The translations under genes were made by a program, and so were the position numbers. This document shows, in pieces, positions 21,095 through 34,259 of a DNA stretch of 64,000 bases. Origin of the DNA: Phytoseiulus persimilis (lineage: Eukaryota; Arthropoda; Arachnida; Mesostigmata; Phytoseiidae); NCBI GenBank assembly GCA_037576195.1, contig CM075101.1, forward strand, positions 49,414,001 through 49,478,000, in the 5' to 3' direction. How positions within the stretch are numbered: position 1 is the first letter of the stretch; each line of letters starts with the position of its first letter. The notes beneath the pieces are model-generated. The model saw only the letters and a program-made list of their open reading frames with translations. It did not search any database and was not told the origin of the DNA.

Positions 21095-24000
21095 TCAACG
21101 ATGTGCTCCGACTCTGACTGCGTGTATCTTCCGGAACTTATGCGCGTCGATACGTGCAAACTCGACGTTAGTGCAGCTGTTATCCCCCGTTGGATCCAGC
21201 CCAGACCAACCTTGAATCACTTTGATCAGGCCAAGGTTGTAAATATCTTTCCAAAAGCAATGCTCGGGGACGATCCCATCGGCTCAAGAGCCCCCAGCGA
21301 CGAGTTCGCTGCATAACCCCGAGTCTTTGATGGAGGAGCCTCCGCGACAACCCTCAGGAACCGGTGTGCCAGCTTGGTGAGGACTCGCCGCGACTGACTG
21401 CGAACGTTTTTGTTTGGCTTGCGAATTCCGCAAGCCGCTCGGTGGTGAGTGTGAGGAACAGATTCCGTTCATAGTTTGCTGGTTGCGGCGACAACGATAC
21501 GGCGCTCTTAGCAGGCTCCCACTCGCTCGCTGTTGTTATCATGTTAGATGATGTTTATTCAAGGTCGGAGAATATCGAGCGTTCTCCATCGGTTGCTTCG
21601 GTGCAGTTAAACTATCTGACTGGCTTGTTGGTAAGCTGCTCGTGTCGAGCGAAGGATGCGAAAATACCATCGCTCCTCTCACGATAGCTCGTTGGCCCGA
21701 GAGCTGCTACCGTCACATGGACAACGGCGCGGCCGGTTTGCGCTGTGATCGCGTTTCGGTTCTCCGGTAAACATGCTCCCAATCGGACCGTTCGAGCCTT
21801 GATAGATAGTTAGTCTGGTCCGTGGACTTTTGGAGTGGACACCCGAACGCACTCTAGAAATGATTGCAGAGAAAAGCTGGCTGTCAAGGAGCCTTGCAGC
21901 GCCGGAATCACACTCTGGAATTAGACTCGAGTACATGCAGCATGATCCACGCCAACAATGTCGTCGTTTATCGCATTGTTTTCCTCAAGATTTCGGGCGA
22001 ACCGGCTTCCGGGCATCGCCGCGAGGAGGAGAACTCAAGAAAGGCCGGTTCGTGCCCACCGAGAGACGGTGTCCACCTTCCATCAAAGAGGAACAGATAC
22101 GTACATCATTTTCGTTCCCTCGGGCCGGCTGGCCGGTCGGTCAAACAACCAACCAGGCAACGAGATTTTCGTGATCATCATTCTCAACAAGTCATTGCTG
22201 GTTCCTAATGTAGACCTTGTTTGAGTGAATGTTTGCCCGGATCCATCACTGGACGTTACATGGGAACACATTCCGAGGATGGATCCTGCAGCAGAGAAAG
22301 TGCCGACGGACTCGAACGCCAAAACGCTGAGCCATACGATTCCTACGTTCGTCCGCTACGGGCTTGTAGAACGAACGAACGGCAACGTCCAGCGGAGCCG
22401 CCATCCAGTCCGTTCGGCGAGCGTACTAGAAGCGACCGACGGTTGTTTTGAACCGGAGTAACTATTCTTGAAACGACTCAAGGACGCTCCACGGCTGGGT
22501 ATCAAGCAGCGGCGATAGTCGAAAGCTGTAAGGCCCGATATTGACGAACACACGGGTGGACAGAGGAACAGTTGTTGTACGCCTGTGAGCGCTTGGGCGG
22601 TAGAGACGCTACATTACGCGTTCTCGATGAGGAAACATCGATAAAAAAATATAACCGAATCTGAACCGTTTTCGCCATCGTAAACAATGAGCCACAGAAT
22701 ACGCCACCGCCACTGTCCTTCTGGATTTCGCTTCCTTTTTGGAAGCGTCCACCGCGATCAACGATTTCCTGCGCGGATTTGCAAACGGAATCGCGAGCAC
22801 TTGATGATTCGGGAACACGTCTGTGTCTCGGCGAACCTTCGAATGGCCCCGGGAATGTTCCCGAAGTAAGTTCTTGACTCCACAGCGTGGAACATCTTTC
22901 CTGCAGTCCCCGCTCGGTCACTTCCGCCACCTCGCCGGGAGATCCGTACCCATCATAGATGTAGTCTCCGCAGCGCATTCGATCGACTCGGAGACAAGAT
23001 TCAGAGACTTAAACGGAATGAATGATAACAGAATCACGAAACGCTTCTGCGTATCATGCCCAAGCATTGCTTCAACTGGCACCGTCTTCGTCCCCGTAAG
23101 AGAATACCAAACAACCGTAACAGGCGCTCGATGGAGCGGCCAGATACAATCAGCGCGAATTGAAACTCATCGACGGGTTCGGTACAGGGGGCAGAGCCGG
23201 AAAAAAATGTCCCGATACAGCTGGGAAGCAAGCGACCCGAGGATTTTTGAGATCGGGAACTCGTTTCCTGGACGGCGCTCGATGTCGATTATTCTCGAGA
23301 TTGCCCCATTGAGTTTTCGTGTATCGTCTCGATGGAGGACTTCCGTGTCACGCCCCCAGGCGGCATTCGAACAGCCAGAGCAGCAGCTCATCGAAGGGAG
23401 TCCAGCGACGGGGGAGCAGAGCGTGATCGACAGCGGAGGTGAAAGCTTGTGAGCAACAAAAAGGACAGAATTGTCCTGGTCTCGTGTAATCAATCTCGCC
23501 GGGGCCACCGCCGTCGCTATCGACGGCAGCGGACAAGTAATACACAGTGAGTGCATTAAGGCTCGCAAGTCGTGTGACAATTACTATAATAGCCGGTCGA
23601 GAGTTCAAGAAGCAACTCGATCGCTGCTGTCGGCTCTTTCGTGTTGTTCGCCTGGTTCGATCGGTCGATTTCGTTGAATTCGTTTATTTCGTTCGCGTCA
23701 AGCGCGTGCATTGTCGCGGATTGAGCGGACAAGAACCCGAAGTAGTCTCAGCAACGCAACAGAGCCGGATGGGCGGGATCCGTGCTCCAAGAGAATGGCA
23801 ACGGGGCTTCCGAGATCGTGGTCAACAGAGGAACAACGTAGGGGGAGGGGGGAGGAGTTCGAAGCCTGGACGACAACGGTGGAGAGAAGGTCGCGCGATC
23901 ATAAAATGACTCGACGGTTTTATTTCATCAGGTTGCACGTTTGAACGTCTACCCACGCTCCAGAAGCCTGCACTCGAAAGCCAACAAAAGAGAACAGCGA

Positions 24001-24681
24001 TAACTGATCGAACAAAACGCGATCGAAATGCACGGCGATCTCCTGACGGATCCACAGCGGCGCTCAAGCGGAATGGCGGTGAACAAAACAAACACATCAC
24101 AACACGAATGCCCAGAGACCCCTCCTTGCGGGGGAGAGCTCTCTTTGATCAAACGAAGCAATCAATGATTCGTATCCCACAGACTCTGACTTTGTTCCAA
24201 TCGCGGTTCCGTATTTTCATTTGCGCCCGAAAGTCGTCCCGAGCACGGGCGCGCCAGCGTTCCTCTTTGAATCCCGCTGATTCATCATCTCAAAGTCCCT
24301 CCGAGTTTCGTTCACGGAAAGGTTTCCGGCACCGCGTTGCTTTCCCGAGTCTCGCTCCCTTCAGTGTTCCATTCGAACCGTTTTCTGGAGTTATCCTTCC
24401 TAGTTCAGACGCCGGGTCAGAACGAGTGGGAAGACGGCTTCGGCTCAGATCGGTCCCATGATATCGCGGAATTTTTGCTTCGCATTCGTTGACCAGCAGG
24501 GTGGCCGACCGTTCGGTTCGCCGTGCGGTCGGTTGGCTTGTTGGCTGCTAGATGGCTGGTCCGGTGTAATTAAGCGCACGCAAAACCAAGTTAACCAGTG
24601 CGAAGGTTCGTTCTAGCACAAGGTAAACTACAAACCAGTTGGACGTCGTCACACAATCAGACAAACACTCACTCACTATCA

Positions 24682-24695
24682 CACACACACACAAC
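24682..24695. repeat. (CA)n microsatellite
   Basis: Seven consecutive CA units follow a TCAC-rich stretch; a simple dinucleotide repeat. Confidence 0.9.
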
Positions 24696-27560
24696 ATCTT
24701 CGCGAGCCACAGGGGCAAGGCTACCAGGACAGACCGACGAACGCACCAGCAACCTGGTCGACGGACGCATGCATCAACCACGTCTCTTTGATGAACAATG
24801 TAGAAATACTGACAAACTCCTGACTAGTTTGGAGCCAGATGTGGCGCGGAGACATTTTCCTTCTAAGTGCTCAGAGCAGTGAGCACGAGATTCTGGGAAC
24901 GCAGCCGAAACTCAATGACCGAAGTGGAACTTCCGTAAGATTCCTGAGAAAATTATAACTCCCCGGTCCCTAGGCACGTTTCCTGATCCAGGGACAATGA
25001 CGGCGCGAATATCCCAGGCTTGATGAAGATTATGGCCACCCTGGTTTGAACTTTCGTGTTAACATGGCGTCCTCTGAATCTGATCGGGGACGTCATGGAG
25101 ACGACCGAAATTGAACACTCCGCCGTCGATGAAGGATGTCCTTCCTGAAGAACGATCATCCAGGAGGCCACGATTGTTTTTCTCCGAGGCTTCCGCTCGT
25201 CCCGAAATTCGATGAGCGTCTCGGAGTGAAGGCTCTCGAAAAACCTGCGGAGCTTCCTCGCTCTGAAGCACCGAGCGATAACACCGACGCTGCGTTTGCG
25301 TTTTGTCGGTTGCGTTCTTCTGATGGAGCGAACGGTGGGCGCGCAACAATGTATTTTCGAACTCTCCGCCAAGAAGTATGGATTTCGTCAACGAAATTCA
25401 ACAATTCGCCTCCTCTTCTTCTGATAGAATCATGGCGTGATGCGTCAGTTAACCTTGGTTTCCCTGTTGGAGGAACTTCGGAAACTTTTTCGCTCCGCAG
25501 GGGCTTCAGAAAATGAATTCAGAAACTCGTTTTCGTTGTCGTCGCCGCTGTTATATAACTGCTGGTGGGTACCACGAAAAAATGGACGAGAGGAAATTTT
25601 CCAGCGCGTTGGAAAACTTTCGATGCATCGTAAACTTCAAATGACTTTTCCACATTGTGACGTCGGTCAAGATCCTCTCGGACGTTTAGCCATCTCTCCT
25701 CCGTCCCACCACGACTCCCCCGCCAACATTTTTCATGAGTGGCTCATCTGCCTTGATGTTGAGATACTTTTCCCAGGCCCGATTTCATGGGGCTTCGGTG
25801 CCGGCTCAAAGCCGAACGAAATCAAACCAAACATCGAGTTCTTAATCGACCATGGAACCCAACTCCGGGGCTCGTAACCAATGGGTCAATGGGTGAATCA
25901 ATCCCATACCAAGGCTCCGATTCATTTCTCGAGCTTCTGGAAAAGCGTCGAACAAACTCACACGTTTCACCCGAGGTCGTCAAGCATGAATTATTCAAAC
26001 GTCAAGAGATCACGAATGATTCATCGAATCAGCTGCGTGCAACCATCTCTCGTTTCCGGTCCACTGCGATATTGATATTGGCCGGCAGTCGAAAGGAAGC
26101 CGGACAATGGATCCTGTTTAGAGCCACCAAATCATTCACTGGTTTCCCCCAAAACTTTCGAGTACTAGTCTCGGTCAAAGGTTGACGAAGGCTTAAACTT
26201 CCTCTAATCTCGACGACATTCGTCGAAACACACAGAGATACCGAACACAGCGGCCGTACTTTCACTGGTGGCTCTTGTATCCAAAAAAAGCCTCGCGGTA
26301 ATGTATGGACATGTGTAGATTGCAATCAGCGAGGGGTTTTTGATCGTCTCCGAAGACGCGTTTTTCCCGATTCCAGATCGATCGAGAAGCTCCGTAACGC
26401 TTCGTTCCGCAGAACGGAATCCAACGCTTCCAACGTTGGGTCGGTGAGGTGGGTCTACGAGATCTCGTTGGAATCAAGTCCTCGTGGTTCAGTTCCGTGC
26501 CCGCATCGAGCCAAAGGACGCACACGGGAGCGACTAGATTATTTGGAGGACTCGGTTCAAATTTTGCGCCTCCCGTCAACTGGCATGGCCATCCCGCTAA
26601 TCCAATATTTCCTGTCATGGAGTTTGAGTCAATGGAACCGCTCATCGGGAACGAATACCCCGCGCTTCCCGAGTCGGAGCTCCTATCGATCTTCGATGGA
26701 TTGGATGTCGATCACTCCCCCATTGAAGAGTCGCGAGTAAAACGAGATGTCACTCAACACTCACTGTTATTTAAAGGATGGGAGAAGAGCGCCCAATGCT
26801 TGGGCCCCATGAGTTCTTCAGCCAGACGCTCCAGACCTGGAAAGAGAGGAGAAACACAGTTTTATGCGAGCGCTCTATCTGAGTCAGCCCACCCGGCCGG
26901 GTTCTTCGACCACAGTCATGCATGAATCTCACAAACACAGAGCAAAAATGCGGATCGCCCGTTCGAGGGAGCCGGCTCGAAGCGTCACTCCCCCATCTCA
27001 GAACTGAGCTCTCTGGACTAGATCGACTACCGACAGACCGACCGTTACTCTTCCCTACATTTTCAACAACCCGCCGAAATTACACACGGAGCCGATCCTC
27101 GCGTAGTTTCCCCGACAGTATTCCATTGAACTACACAAAATTCACTTCTCACTCCTCCGCCGGACCAGGAGCCCGAACGCGCTCGACGCTCCTCACGAGG
27201 TGTCGATCACTTTTTTGAACGGCCATCCACGGACTAGTCCCGAACAGCTCAGCTCTTCCCTGCCGATCACTCCGCCGGGATCCTCGATCGAGCCGCCCGC
27301 GGTGCTCGGAGCGAACATGAGCGCGCTCCACAGGACACCTGCTCGAGATCTCGCGCGGCGATATAAACCGTACTTTTCACCGGAAAAATAGTTGATATTC
27401 GCATCGGCACATACATGGTTGATCCATGTCGGCAAACGGTCGATCGAGTCCGCGTGGAGAATTGACGTTTCATTCGTGTTGTCCCGAGGTTCCGACGCAC
27501 CGCCTCGAATGAACTGGTTCGACTGCCGCGCACGGTCAGGAGCGCCCGTCCATGCCAGGT

Positions 27561-27607
27561 TTGTTGGTTGCTTGCTTGCCTGCCTGGCTGCCGGACGGAC
27601 GGACGGA
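27561..27607. repeat. Imperfect tetranucleotide cluster
   Basis: Successive units of TTGG, CTTG, CCTG, GCTG and GGAC form an imperfect four-base periodic stretch. It is one of several in the window. Confidence 0.6.
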
Positions 27608-27877
27608 AAGGGCAGCAAGCATGCATTCTATCCTGTGTTTTGTTGTGACTGTCCTAATGCTAACCGCATTGCCCTGCCGGGCCAGCGTCGTCCTCTGGAA
27701 GAGTGGCACGACTAATCTCTCGACGCTTTCCCTGCATTCAAAACTCGGGCGATAGCGACCTCCAGCCAGAATTATGCCTTTCGATCGCCCGCTCGGAAGC
27801 CCGCGCATCTCACTCGGGACTCGGAGCTCTCCGAACCTTGTGTTCCGATTCCAGAGCTTCCGGGGGACCGTTCGGCC

Positions 27878-28897
27878 GTGGGAACCGGTTTCTTCGAATC
27901 GGCGCGTCACTCTCTAAAGGGTTTTGCATTCCAAAAGTGCACTCACGACAGCAACGTTCTCCAACGGAGTGGACAGCTAAACAGAAACAACGGCGGCGGC
28001 GGCAACAACAGCAGTGGCGGTGGGACGTTAGACATTGGATATAGCGGTTCGGAAGCCGCCGCCGCTGGAAATTCGATACATCGACTACGATCCGGGTTCC
28101 GAACTGCTCACTCGACGGAGCATTCGGACACTCCAGGCAACTTCAGACTGTTTCAAGGGTTCTTCCGCCGAAAGCACTTCGGCTTTTTCTGGTCAGCGGC
28201 TGCTTCTGTCTGCGCGGCAGTCCCAAAGCCGACGACAACAACGCGGATGCTCCCCAAACGGAGAAGAATTCAACGGGATCTCGGTTTACAGAGGCCGAGT
28301 CCAGGAACCTTTCGATTTCAGAGCTTCCCGTTTCAGTTGTGGAGTTTTCTGATTGAGGCACCAGCCTCCGAAGGCAGCTCACGAGCCCGGACTGTTTACC
28401 TCATTTATGTTCACGGGAGCCCGATGACGTGTCTCACTCTCTGTTTCCGGCGAACAAGTCAAACAGTGGTCATCAAGGAGATCGCTGCAGCTATTTCCCG
28501 AGGGCTCGTCTGGGATCACCGATCGGGAGGAGCTGTGCTGCATTTTTTCGGAATGAAGGCGTCGAAGATTATCGACGAACGAACGAACATTCGGACCTCG
28601 TATTTTTCGGATCGTTTCCAGGGAGCCCCATTCAGCTGGGTCAGATCCAAGAACCGTCGGTGGGGAGCCAGAAAACATGGGGAAGTCGCAGGCCGGGAGG
28701 CTGGTGTGAGAACGATTCAATCTTGCAATGAGCGGCGTCGGACGCCGCTGTTTTCGGTGGGCAACCGACACCCCTTCAACGACCCGAATTGCGGACGCCA
28801 GTCATTTTCTGTTACACTTGAGCATGGCTTCAAATGGATTCTCAGGACACAGAAGTTTTCAGGAATGAGACAGCAGTGGAAAAGGGAGGGAGACTAA
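27878..28897 (+). other. Unusually long open frame (339 codons), function and strand unclear
   Basis: This is the longest open frame in the window and does not overlap a known gene. The + frame has a Gly/Asn run (NNGGGGNNSSGGG), many Arg and Phe, and no recognisable domain. On the opposite strand, 28400-28771 is also open with a more protein-like Ser-rich composition (SFVDNLRRLHSEKMQHSSS; DLLDDHCLTCSPETESET), ending at a strong donor GAG|GTAAAC near 28405. Either strand could hold a real exon, and the - strand reading would be in the same direction as E93. Confidence 0.3.
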
Positions 28898-31295
28898 ACG
28901 ACTGCGCCAGTGACAGAGAACAATCGAGCGGCGAAAGTTTTTTTCTCGATGTAAGGTTGAAGGGTTATTTAGTCGAATAGAAATCATTCCGCGTTGGGGA
29001 ACACGAGTCGATGACGGCGCGAGCAGCAGCGAGTCAGAATCAGGAAGAATTCGGAAGGAGCCGCAATCGATCATCAACGACAAGTGGACACCAAGCGTAC
29101 GTTGAAACAATGCATCGACTCCACTTGTCAGCCGAGACCCTGAGTATGATATTTCTCCGCTTTCGATGCAACGAACACATACTAGATAACCTCACAATGG
29201 CCGGCCGGATCGTTGGGGGGACCTTCAGGAAGGAAACCTTCGCGCAGCCCTCATTCACGAGCATACCCAAGATGAATCGCAAGTTACGGACGGTGGAGAA
29301 CACCAAGAGCGTCGTGGCTCGGACCTTTCGAGGGCTCGAATCCTTGTGTCGAAGTCATGACGGAATTAGGCCAGCGGAAATCTAATTTTCACTTGGTTAG
29401 CTTTGGCTACGGAAAAAGTAGGAAATGATCCCTCGCAGTCTGCGCTTTGCGTTTACAATCGACACGGGATGCGTTCCACCTGAGGTGGAGCGCATCGTCA
29501 GGCTTCCCAAACAAGGATCCACACGGAACCGATTGAAATGTTTCATCGAACCTTTAACAGAGGATTATGCCGAAACAACGTGAGCTCGCGCCAGATGCTT
29601 GTTCGGCTCAATTTGTCGGCGCCTTCGTTAAACCGAAAGGAGTGTCGCCCGCTTTGCGACATAGTATTCGCCTCGACTAGCTCACGTTTGGATAATCTGC
29701 CCAGTCAAATGGTCAGATGCTGTGTCTCTGCGATTTTCTCTCTCCGAACGTGAATCGATTTCACACAGGAATCCATCTCGATACGGACTCCCTAGCGGAG
29801 TTCGCGTTCCGCGATCCAAGACACCCGGCCACTGCCTGAGACCTCCTGAGGAATCCCACGGTTTCGGTTGTTTGGTGAATCCGCGGGTTGGCTCTGTTGG
29901 CCGCCCATCGGAGTTACAAATCTCATTCACCGAATGAGCGAAGGAATTTCCGGAGAACGCACCAACATGCGCAAGATGGTCATGTTATCCCCAAATACGA
30001 GCTCTGAGGAGCGAGGAACACGTTGTGACGGACCAGATCTTGGTCCGGAACGTCTCTCCAGAGACGTTTCGAGTCCTCATATTTCAATGGCTGCCGCCTT
30101 TTTTACGTCGGATAAAAATTTCGTCTCCGCCAGGCTCGATGAGGACCGAGTATTCCATCGGGCAGCACGGGGGTAACAGCCCCTCCCATCGCCAGGAGGG
30201 ACCTCCATGGTCAGAGCTCAAAGACGCGCGCTCCTCGGAATCAGTCACAGAGCGCCTCGGAGTTACGACTCGGTTTTGAATACCATGCCAGGATCCTCCT
30301 CGAAGCCCAGCTGGCCTACCTAAAGAAGAAGCATGCACTCACTTGCTGAAGACGCACCAGGAACCACGGGATGCACGACGGAGCAACCCTATTCAGACGG
30401 AGTCGCAAGATTTCATTGAGGGAGTCCGAGGTCCTAATCAAATCCCAGTCCGAGACGCGAGCGCGTGTGCGTTCAAACTTCAGCTGTGGCCCCGCGGCCA
30501 CGGCGGCGAGGGCAGTTGAGACGGTCGTAGGACAAGTAGTCGGAGCCGTAGTCGGAGCAGTAGGAGTCGCACGCTCAAAAGATCGAAGCGGCTCCTCTAT
30601 TGCAGGCAGCGGCGAGAGAAAGGCGCATTCATAGCGCACGGTCGATTTAATCTGCGACTTTCTAAACACAATGCGCTAAGGTGCGCTCTCGCGGGAACTT
30701 GTCCGTACTGCGGGCTAGTCGTCAGTCACAGCCAGGGGGAGGGGGAACCAATCACGGCCTGTAATCAGCTCATCGACCTTAGCTTCGATTCGTCCCCACA
30801 GGACACGTTAAGGCCATGGAGATGAGGCCAACACGGTTGCCATCGTCGTCGGTGCCGTTGGCGCTACCGCCACGAGCAACATCGGCACCGGTCGCGGCCG
30901 TACGAATGACAACAATCCACGCCGGTCGGGCGTGGCAGCAGTCCTGATAAAGATATTCAGTTCACTTATTGTCAGGCAATCGATGTCAAGACTCATCTTT
31001 GAGAAACAGAACTCCGCCGATGACAGCACACACCAATCTCGAATCGTCGTCGTCGTACGAGACAATACCGCCGGCACGTCGGCAGCCTCCTGGCTAGCTG
31101 GCGTGCCGCTTGATGAACAACTCGATTGTTACAAGTCGAAAAGGATTCTTTTGTGGACGTACCTTTTTCCCTTGCTTTCTCTGCGACACCGTATGTACAC
31201 CGTATTGAGAACGCTCGCCGTCAACAGGTGCTGAACTTTGTGGACCTCACGACAGACTGCCGATTGGAGATTGTGGCGTTCCCTTTCTTAGGACG

Positions 31296-31313
31296 CCCCC
31301 CCCCCCCCCCCCC
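31296..31313. repeat. Poly-C tract, 18 bases
   Basis: An uninterrupted run of 18 C, followed by ACACACC. Confidence 0.95.
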
Positions 31314-31820
31314 ACACACCCGCCCCCTCCAGATCGAAAGCAATCCTTCTACGCGCCAGAGTTCTACGCGGACCGCGTAAGACAGGACTCGAGGCGGCAC
31401 GCTCGGTTCGAGAGTTTTACGGCACGCTCGGCGAGGCAACACGCGCTCCGTACGGAAAGCTCGGAGCGCGTTCGCACCCGGCCCGCAGCGCTGGCTGCCA
31501 AGAACGACGTCCGACGACCACCTGTCCTCCCCCAACAGAAACTTCTCAAAAATTCACAGCCCTCGGGGTTTGAAGGGAACTCGAAACGCCCCTCGGAGTC
31601 GAATGGCCTCTTGGCGTGCGAACAGAGGGGAGAACTCGGCCGAGCCATTGATCTGATTGAGGTAACCGAACAATTTGTTGATCTCGGACCGGGGCGCGAC
31701 GTGATGGAGTGCCGCGTGAATACGAGGGAGCCATCGCGATTCTGCATGCACGAGTCGTTGCTTTCTCGACGACACGAATCGAACGTGATGAGCGCCTGTA
31801 CTCCCGACCGGCGATTGCGC

Positions 31821-31911
31821 CGGCCGACCGACCGCCCGACCGGCCTTTCTGCTCGGCCGGCGTTTTCGGTGGAGCATATGACTTGAGACAGACCGAACGA
31901 CCGACCGAACG
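31821..31911. repeat. CCGA/GACC tetranucleotide-rich segment
   Basis: Two clusters of CCGA/CCGACCGCCC-type units (about 31821-31842 and 31889-31911) lie within 100 bases of each other. Confidence 0.6.
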
Positions 31912-32005
31912 AAATTTCCACCTGATTCTGGATGTCTGTAGAGCGGCACCGCTGGCCAGCTCTCGCTTCGAACACAGTCGCGTTTCAGTTCGGAGTCTTG
32001 AGTTG

Positions 32006-32029
32006 AGGTTGGTTGGTTGGCTGGCTGGC
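32006..32029. repeat. (GGTT)n(GGCT)n tandem repeat
   Basis: Consecutive TTGG/GGTT units run into GGCT units; a short tandem tetranucleotide array. Confidence 0.75.
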
Positions 32030-34234
32030 AGATATTCCTCCGTTAGCGAGACCTTGACGTAAAGGACAATCTAGCGCACAGGTGTCGCGATGGAGCTGCG
32101 TAATAATAATGTCACTTTGAGATTCTATAGGAGGACACATGACTTGTCGAATCGATCTGAGCGCTAATTGGACCGGAGCTCCATGGGGACGCAGACTGCG
32201 CCTGAGGCTCTTTGTCATCTCAGGAGTCTCGTCCGAATTCAAGCAATCTCAAGGATGATCAGGGTGATATAACCAGCACGGTAGCTCGCTGGCTCAACTT
32301 GTTTGGTTAGTGGGAAATTTAATAACCAGGGTCGTTATGCAACGAGAGAGCCTTACGAAATGCTAATTTCGAGATGCTCCAAAATCTCAAAGAGGAGTTA
32401 TCAAGAAGAAGGGGCTCCCGGAAGAGCGGAGAGACTTTTTCTCGATTCTGTTTTCTCTTGTCCGTGTTAGTGTCGACCGCTCGGGAATTGGTGCGGGAAC
32501 CTCGCAGCCGGTCTTAAGTCAAGATTCCGTCGGAGAGGATTGACCAACGTCCGACCTCGGGGGTCACGTAGCGAGTCAACGTATGCACGCGAGTCGCATC
32601 TCCGAACTGGACCGTTATTTACGACGGAAACCCATCGACCTGACAGAGGAGCCCGGATGAGCAGCGAACGCCGGAGGCAGGCCAAGACATTTTTCGCGCT
32701 TGATGGAACGGTTGGTGTCGGTTGGAAGATTCCGAAACAGAGGGCAGAATTCCCTCGGCTGGGATGACTTACGTGCGACACCGATCATCCTGTGCAGTTG
32801 CAGTTCTCGGTGGGATCGAAAGGAAATACGTCTGTCGTGAACATCGATGAAAACTCGTTCCGAACGATATGAAAACCTGCAGTCAGGTCGGTGACATCGC
32901 TGCCAAGACTGGATGCAAAACCGCGTCACAGTGATGGCCGCAGAAGTCTACGGATCGGCGACTGCTGGACACACACAAAGCACCATCAGATGGGCGACGC
33001 TGATGGACTCTCGGATCTATCCGCTGGCTTCCGCGCTTCTGTCTGGCGGGCGCTCTCGAAGCGTACCCGAGCATCGGTCTCTCATGATAGATTGGGATGC
33101 GATCCCGTATTGACTAATTTCCTAACGGAGCACAGATATGCGTCCGAACTTTCGCTTTTTCGGACCGACCGGCCAGTCGGTCGGTCGTTCACACACTCGC
33201 TCAGCTCTCTCGCTCAAAGTTTGTTCCAGCAGACTCGTTTGATCGTCCGGACGTTTGCAATATGTAGCAATTTTCTTAATACTTCTTTTCCGCAGTGGAC
33301 GAGCTACACGTCTGCAAATTAGGCGGAACGCCACGAGCTTCGTGCGCCCGAGGCGCCGTAGAATCGAAATGCACGACCTCGCTCATAGAGATTCGGACGT
33401 TTGCCGTCCCCGCGGAGTCGGAGTCCGCAAAGAGCTCGAGGAATTAGCGCTCTGCCGACGACCAAGGTGGATTTCCGCGGGTCAATGGAGCGCGTTCCAG
33501 TACTCATCAGATCGCAACTATGCCGACACGGCGAAATGATGTCCGACCGAAAGTAGAGGTCTCCGAATCAGAAACGCGCATAAATATTTGAAGGCGGCTT
33601 ATTCAGCACTCACGGGGACTCTGCATTGGCAGGAGCTACGCTCGCTTCACATGTCCGAGTCCGAGCGATAAACGAGCGACCACAGAGACGAATTTCCTCG
33701 GGCGGCAGGGTATCCGGCCCCTGCGCTCACAATCAGAAAAAGAGGAAGATTCCCAAGCTCCAAACTCCACGAGAAGTCGAGAGAAATCGAAGTGCAGGAG
33801 GGGAAAATCAGCCGGGCGAACACCTCGGAGCTGAATTTCTCGAAGGAAGGATCTGTCAGACTCTGGGGAACTCACTCCAAGCTTCAAATGATGGCTGCGG
33901 CACGAATCCAACAAGTTCAGGGATAGATGGACACCAGCCACGTAGAACGGGTTATTGAGAGACTCATTGAGTTATTGCTGTTTGACCACAGTGTATCCAT
34001 GATCTGCACTTCTGTAGAGTCGCAGGCCTAATTGGCTTATTCGGGGAAGTTCTGCAATCGAAGTCCCAGGCGCTCGAAGAATCCCCCGGGATGGAGAAGG
34101 TGGCTCGCGAGCTTTTCAGGTTTCTCCGCTGCCAGAGCTGCGAGGACCAATTACCCGGCTCTCCAGGATAGCGACGGTTCCGTCACCGAAGAACCGTTCG
34201 CGCAGAACGCGTTCTGAGTGATTTGGAATTGTCA

Positions 34235-34259
34235 TGTGTGTGTGCGGTCGCGCGCGCGT
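34235..34259. repeat. (TG)n followed by (CG)n
   Basis: A short TG microsatellite is followed after a few bases by alternating CG. Both are alternating purine-pyrimidine, of the kind able to adopt Z-form. Confidence 0.75.

Larger units (their letters stand above)
16792..27877. other. Gene-poor stretch, no supported gene
   Basis: Reading frames are short (mostly under 170 codons), overlap on both strands and do not link by splicing into a recognisable protein. Seen inside are a run of G at 21074-21094, a CA microsatellite near 24.68 kb and tetranucleotide clusters near 22.1, 24.5 and 27.6 kb. A small acidic frame (MEFESMEPLIGNEYPALPES, then ELLSIFDGLD; + strand near 26.62 kb) ends at a weak donor and is not assigned. 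Confidence 0.4.

Noticed and set aside
26620-26740. Acidic short frame starting MEFESMEPLIGNEYPALPES
   Set aside because: It resembles an activation-domain start, but the donor is weak (GTAAAACG) and no downstream exon could be joined.
30268-30669. Apparent terminal exons on the - strand (frame ending VRLQQ then VGQLGFEEDPGMVFKTES)
   Set aside because: The GTGAGT donor and the tttag acceptor that would join them are only 23 bases apart, too short for a spliceosomal intron.
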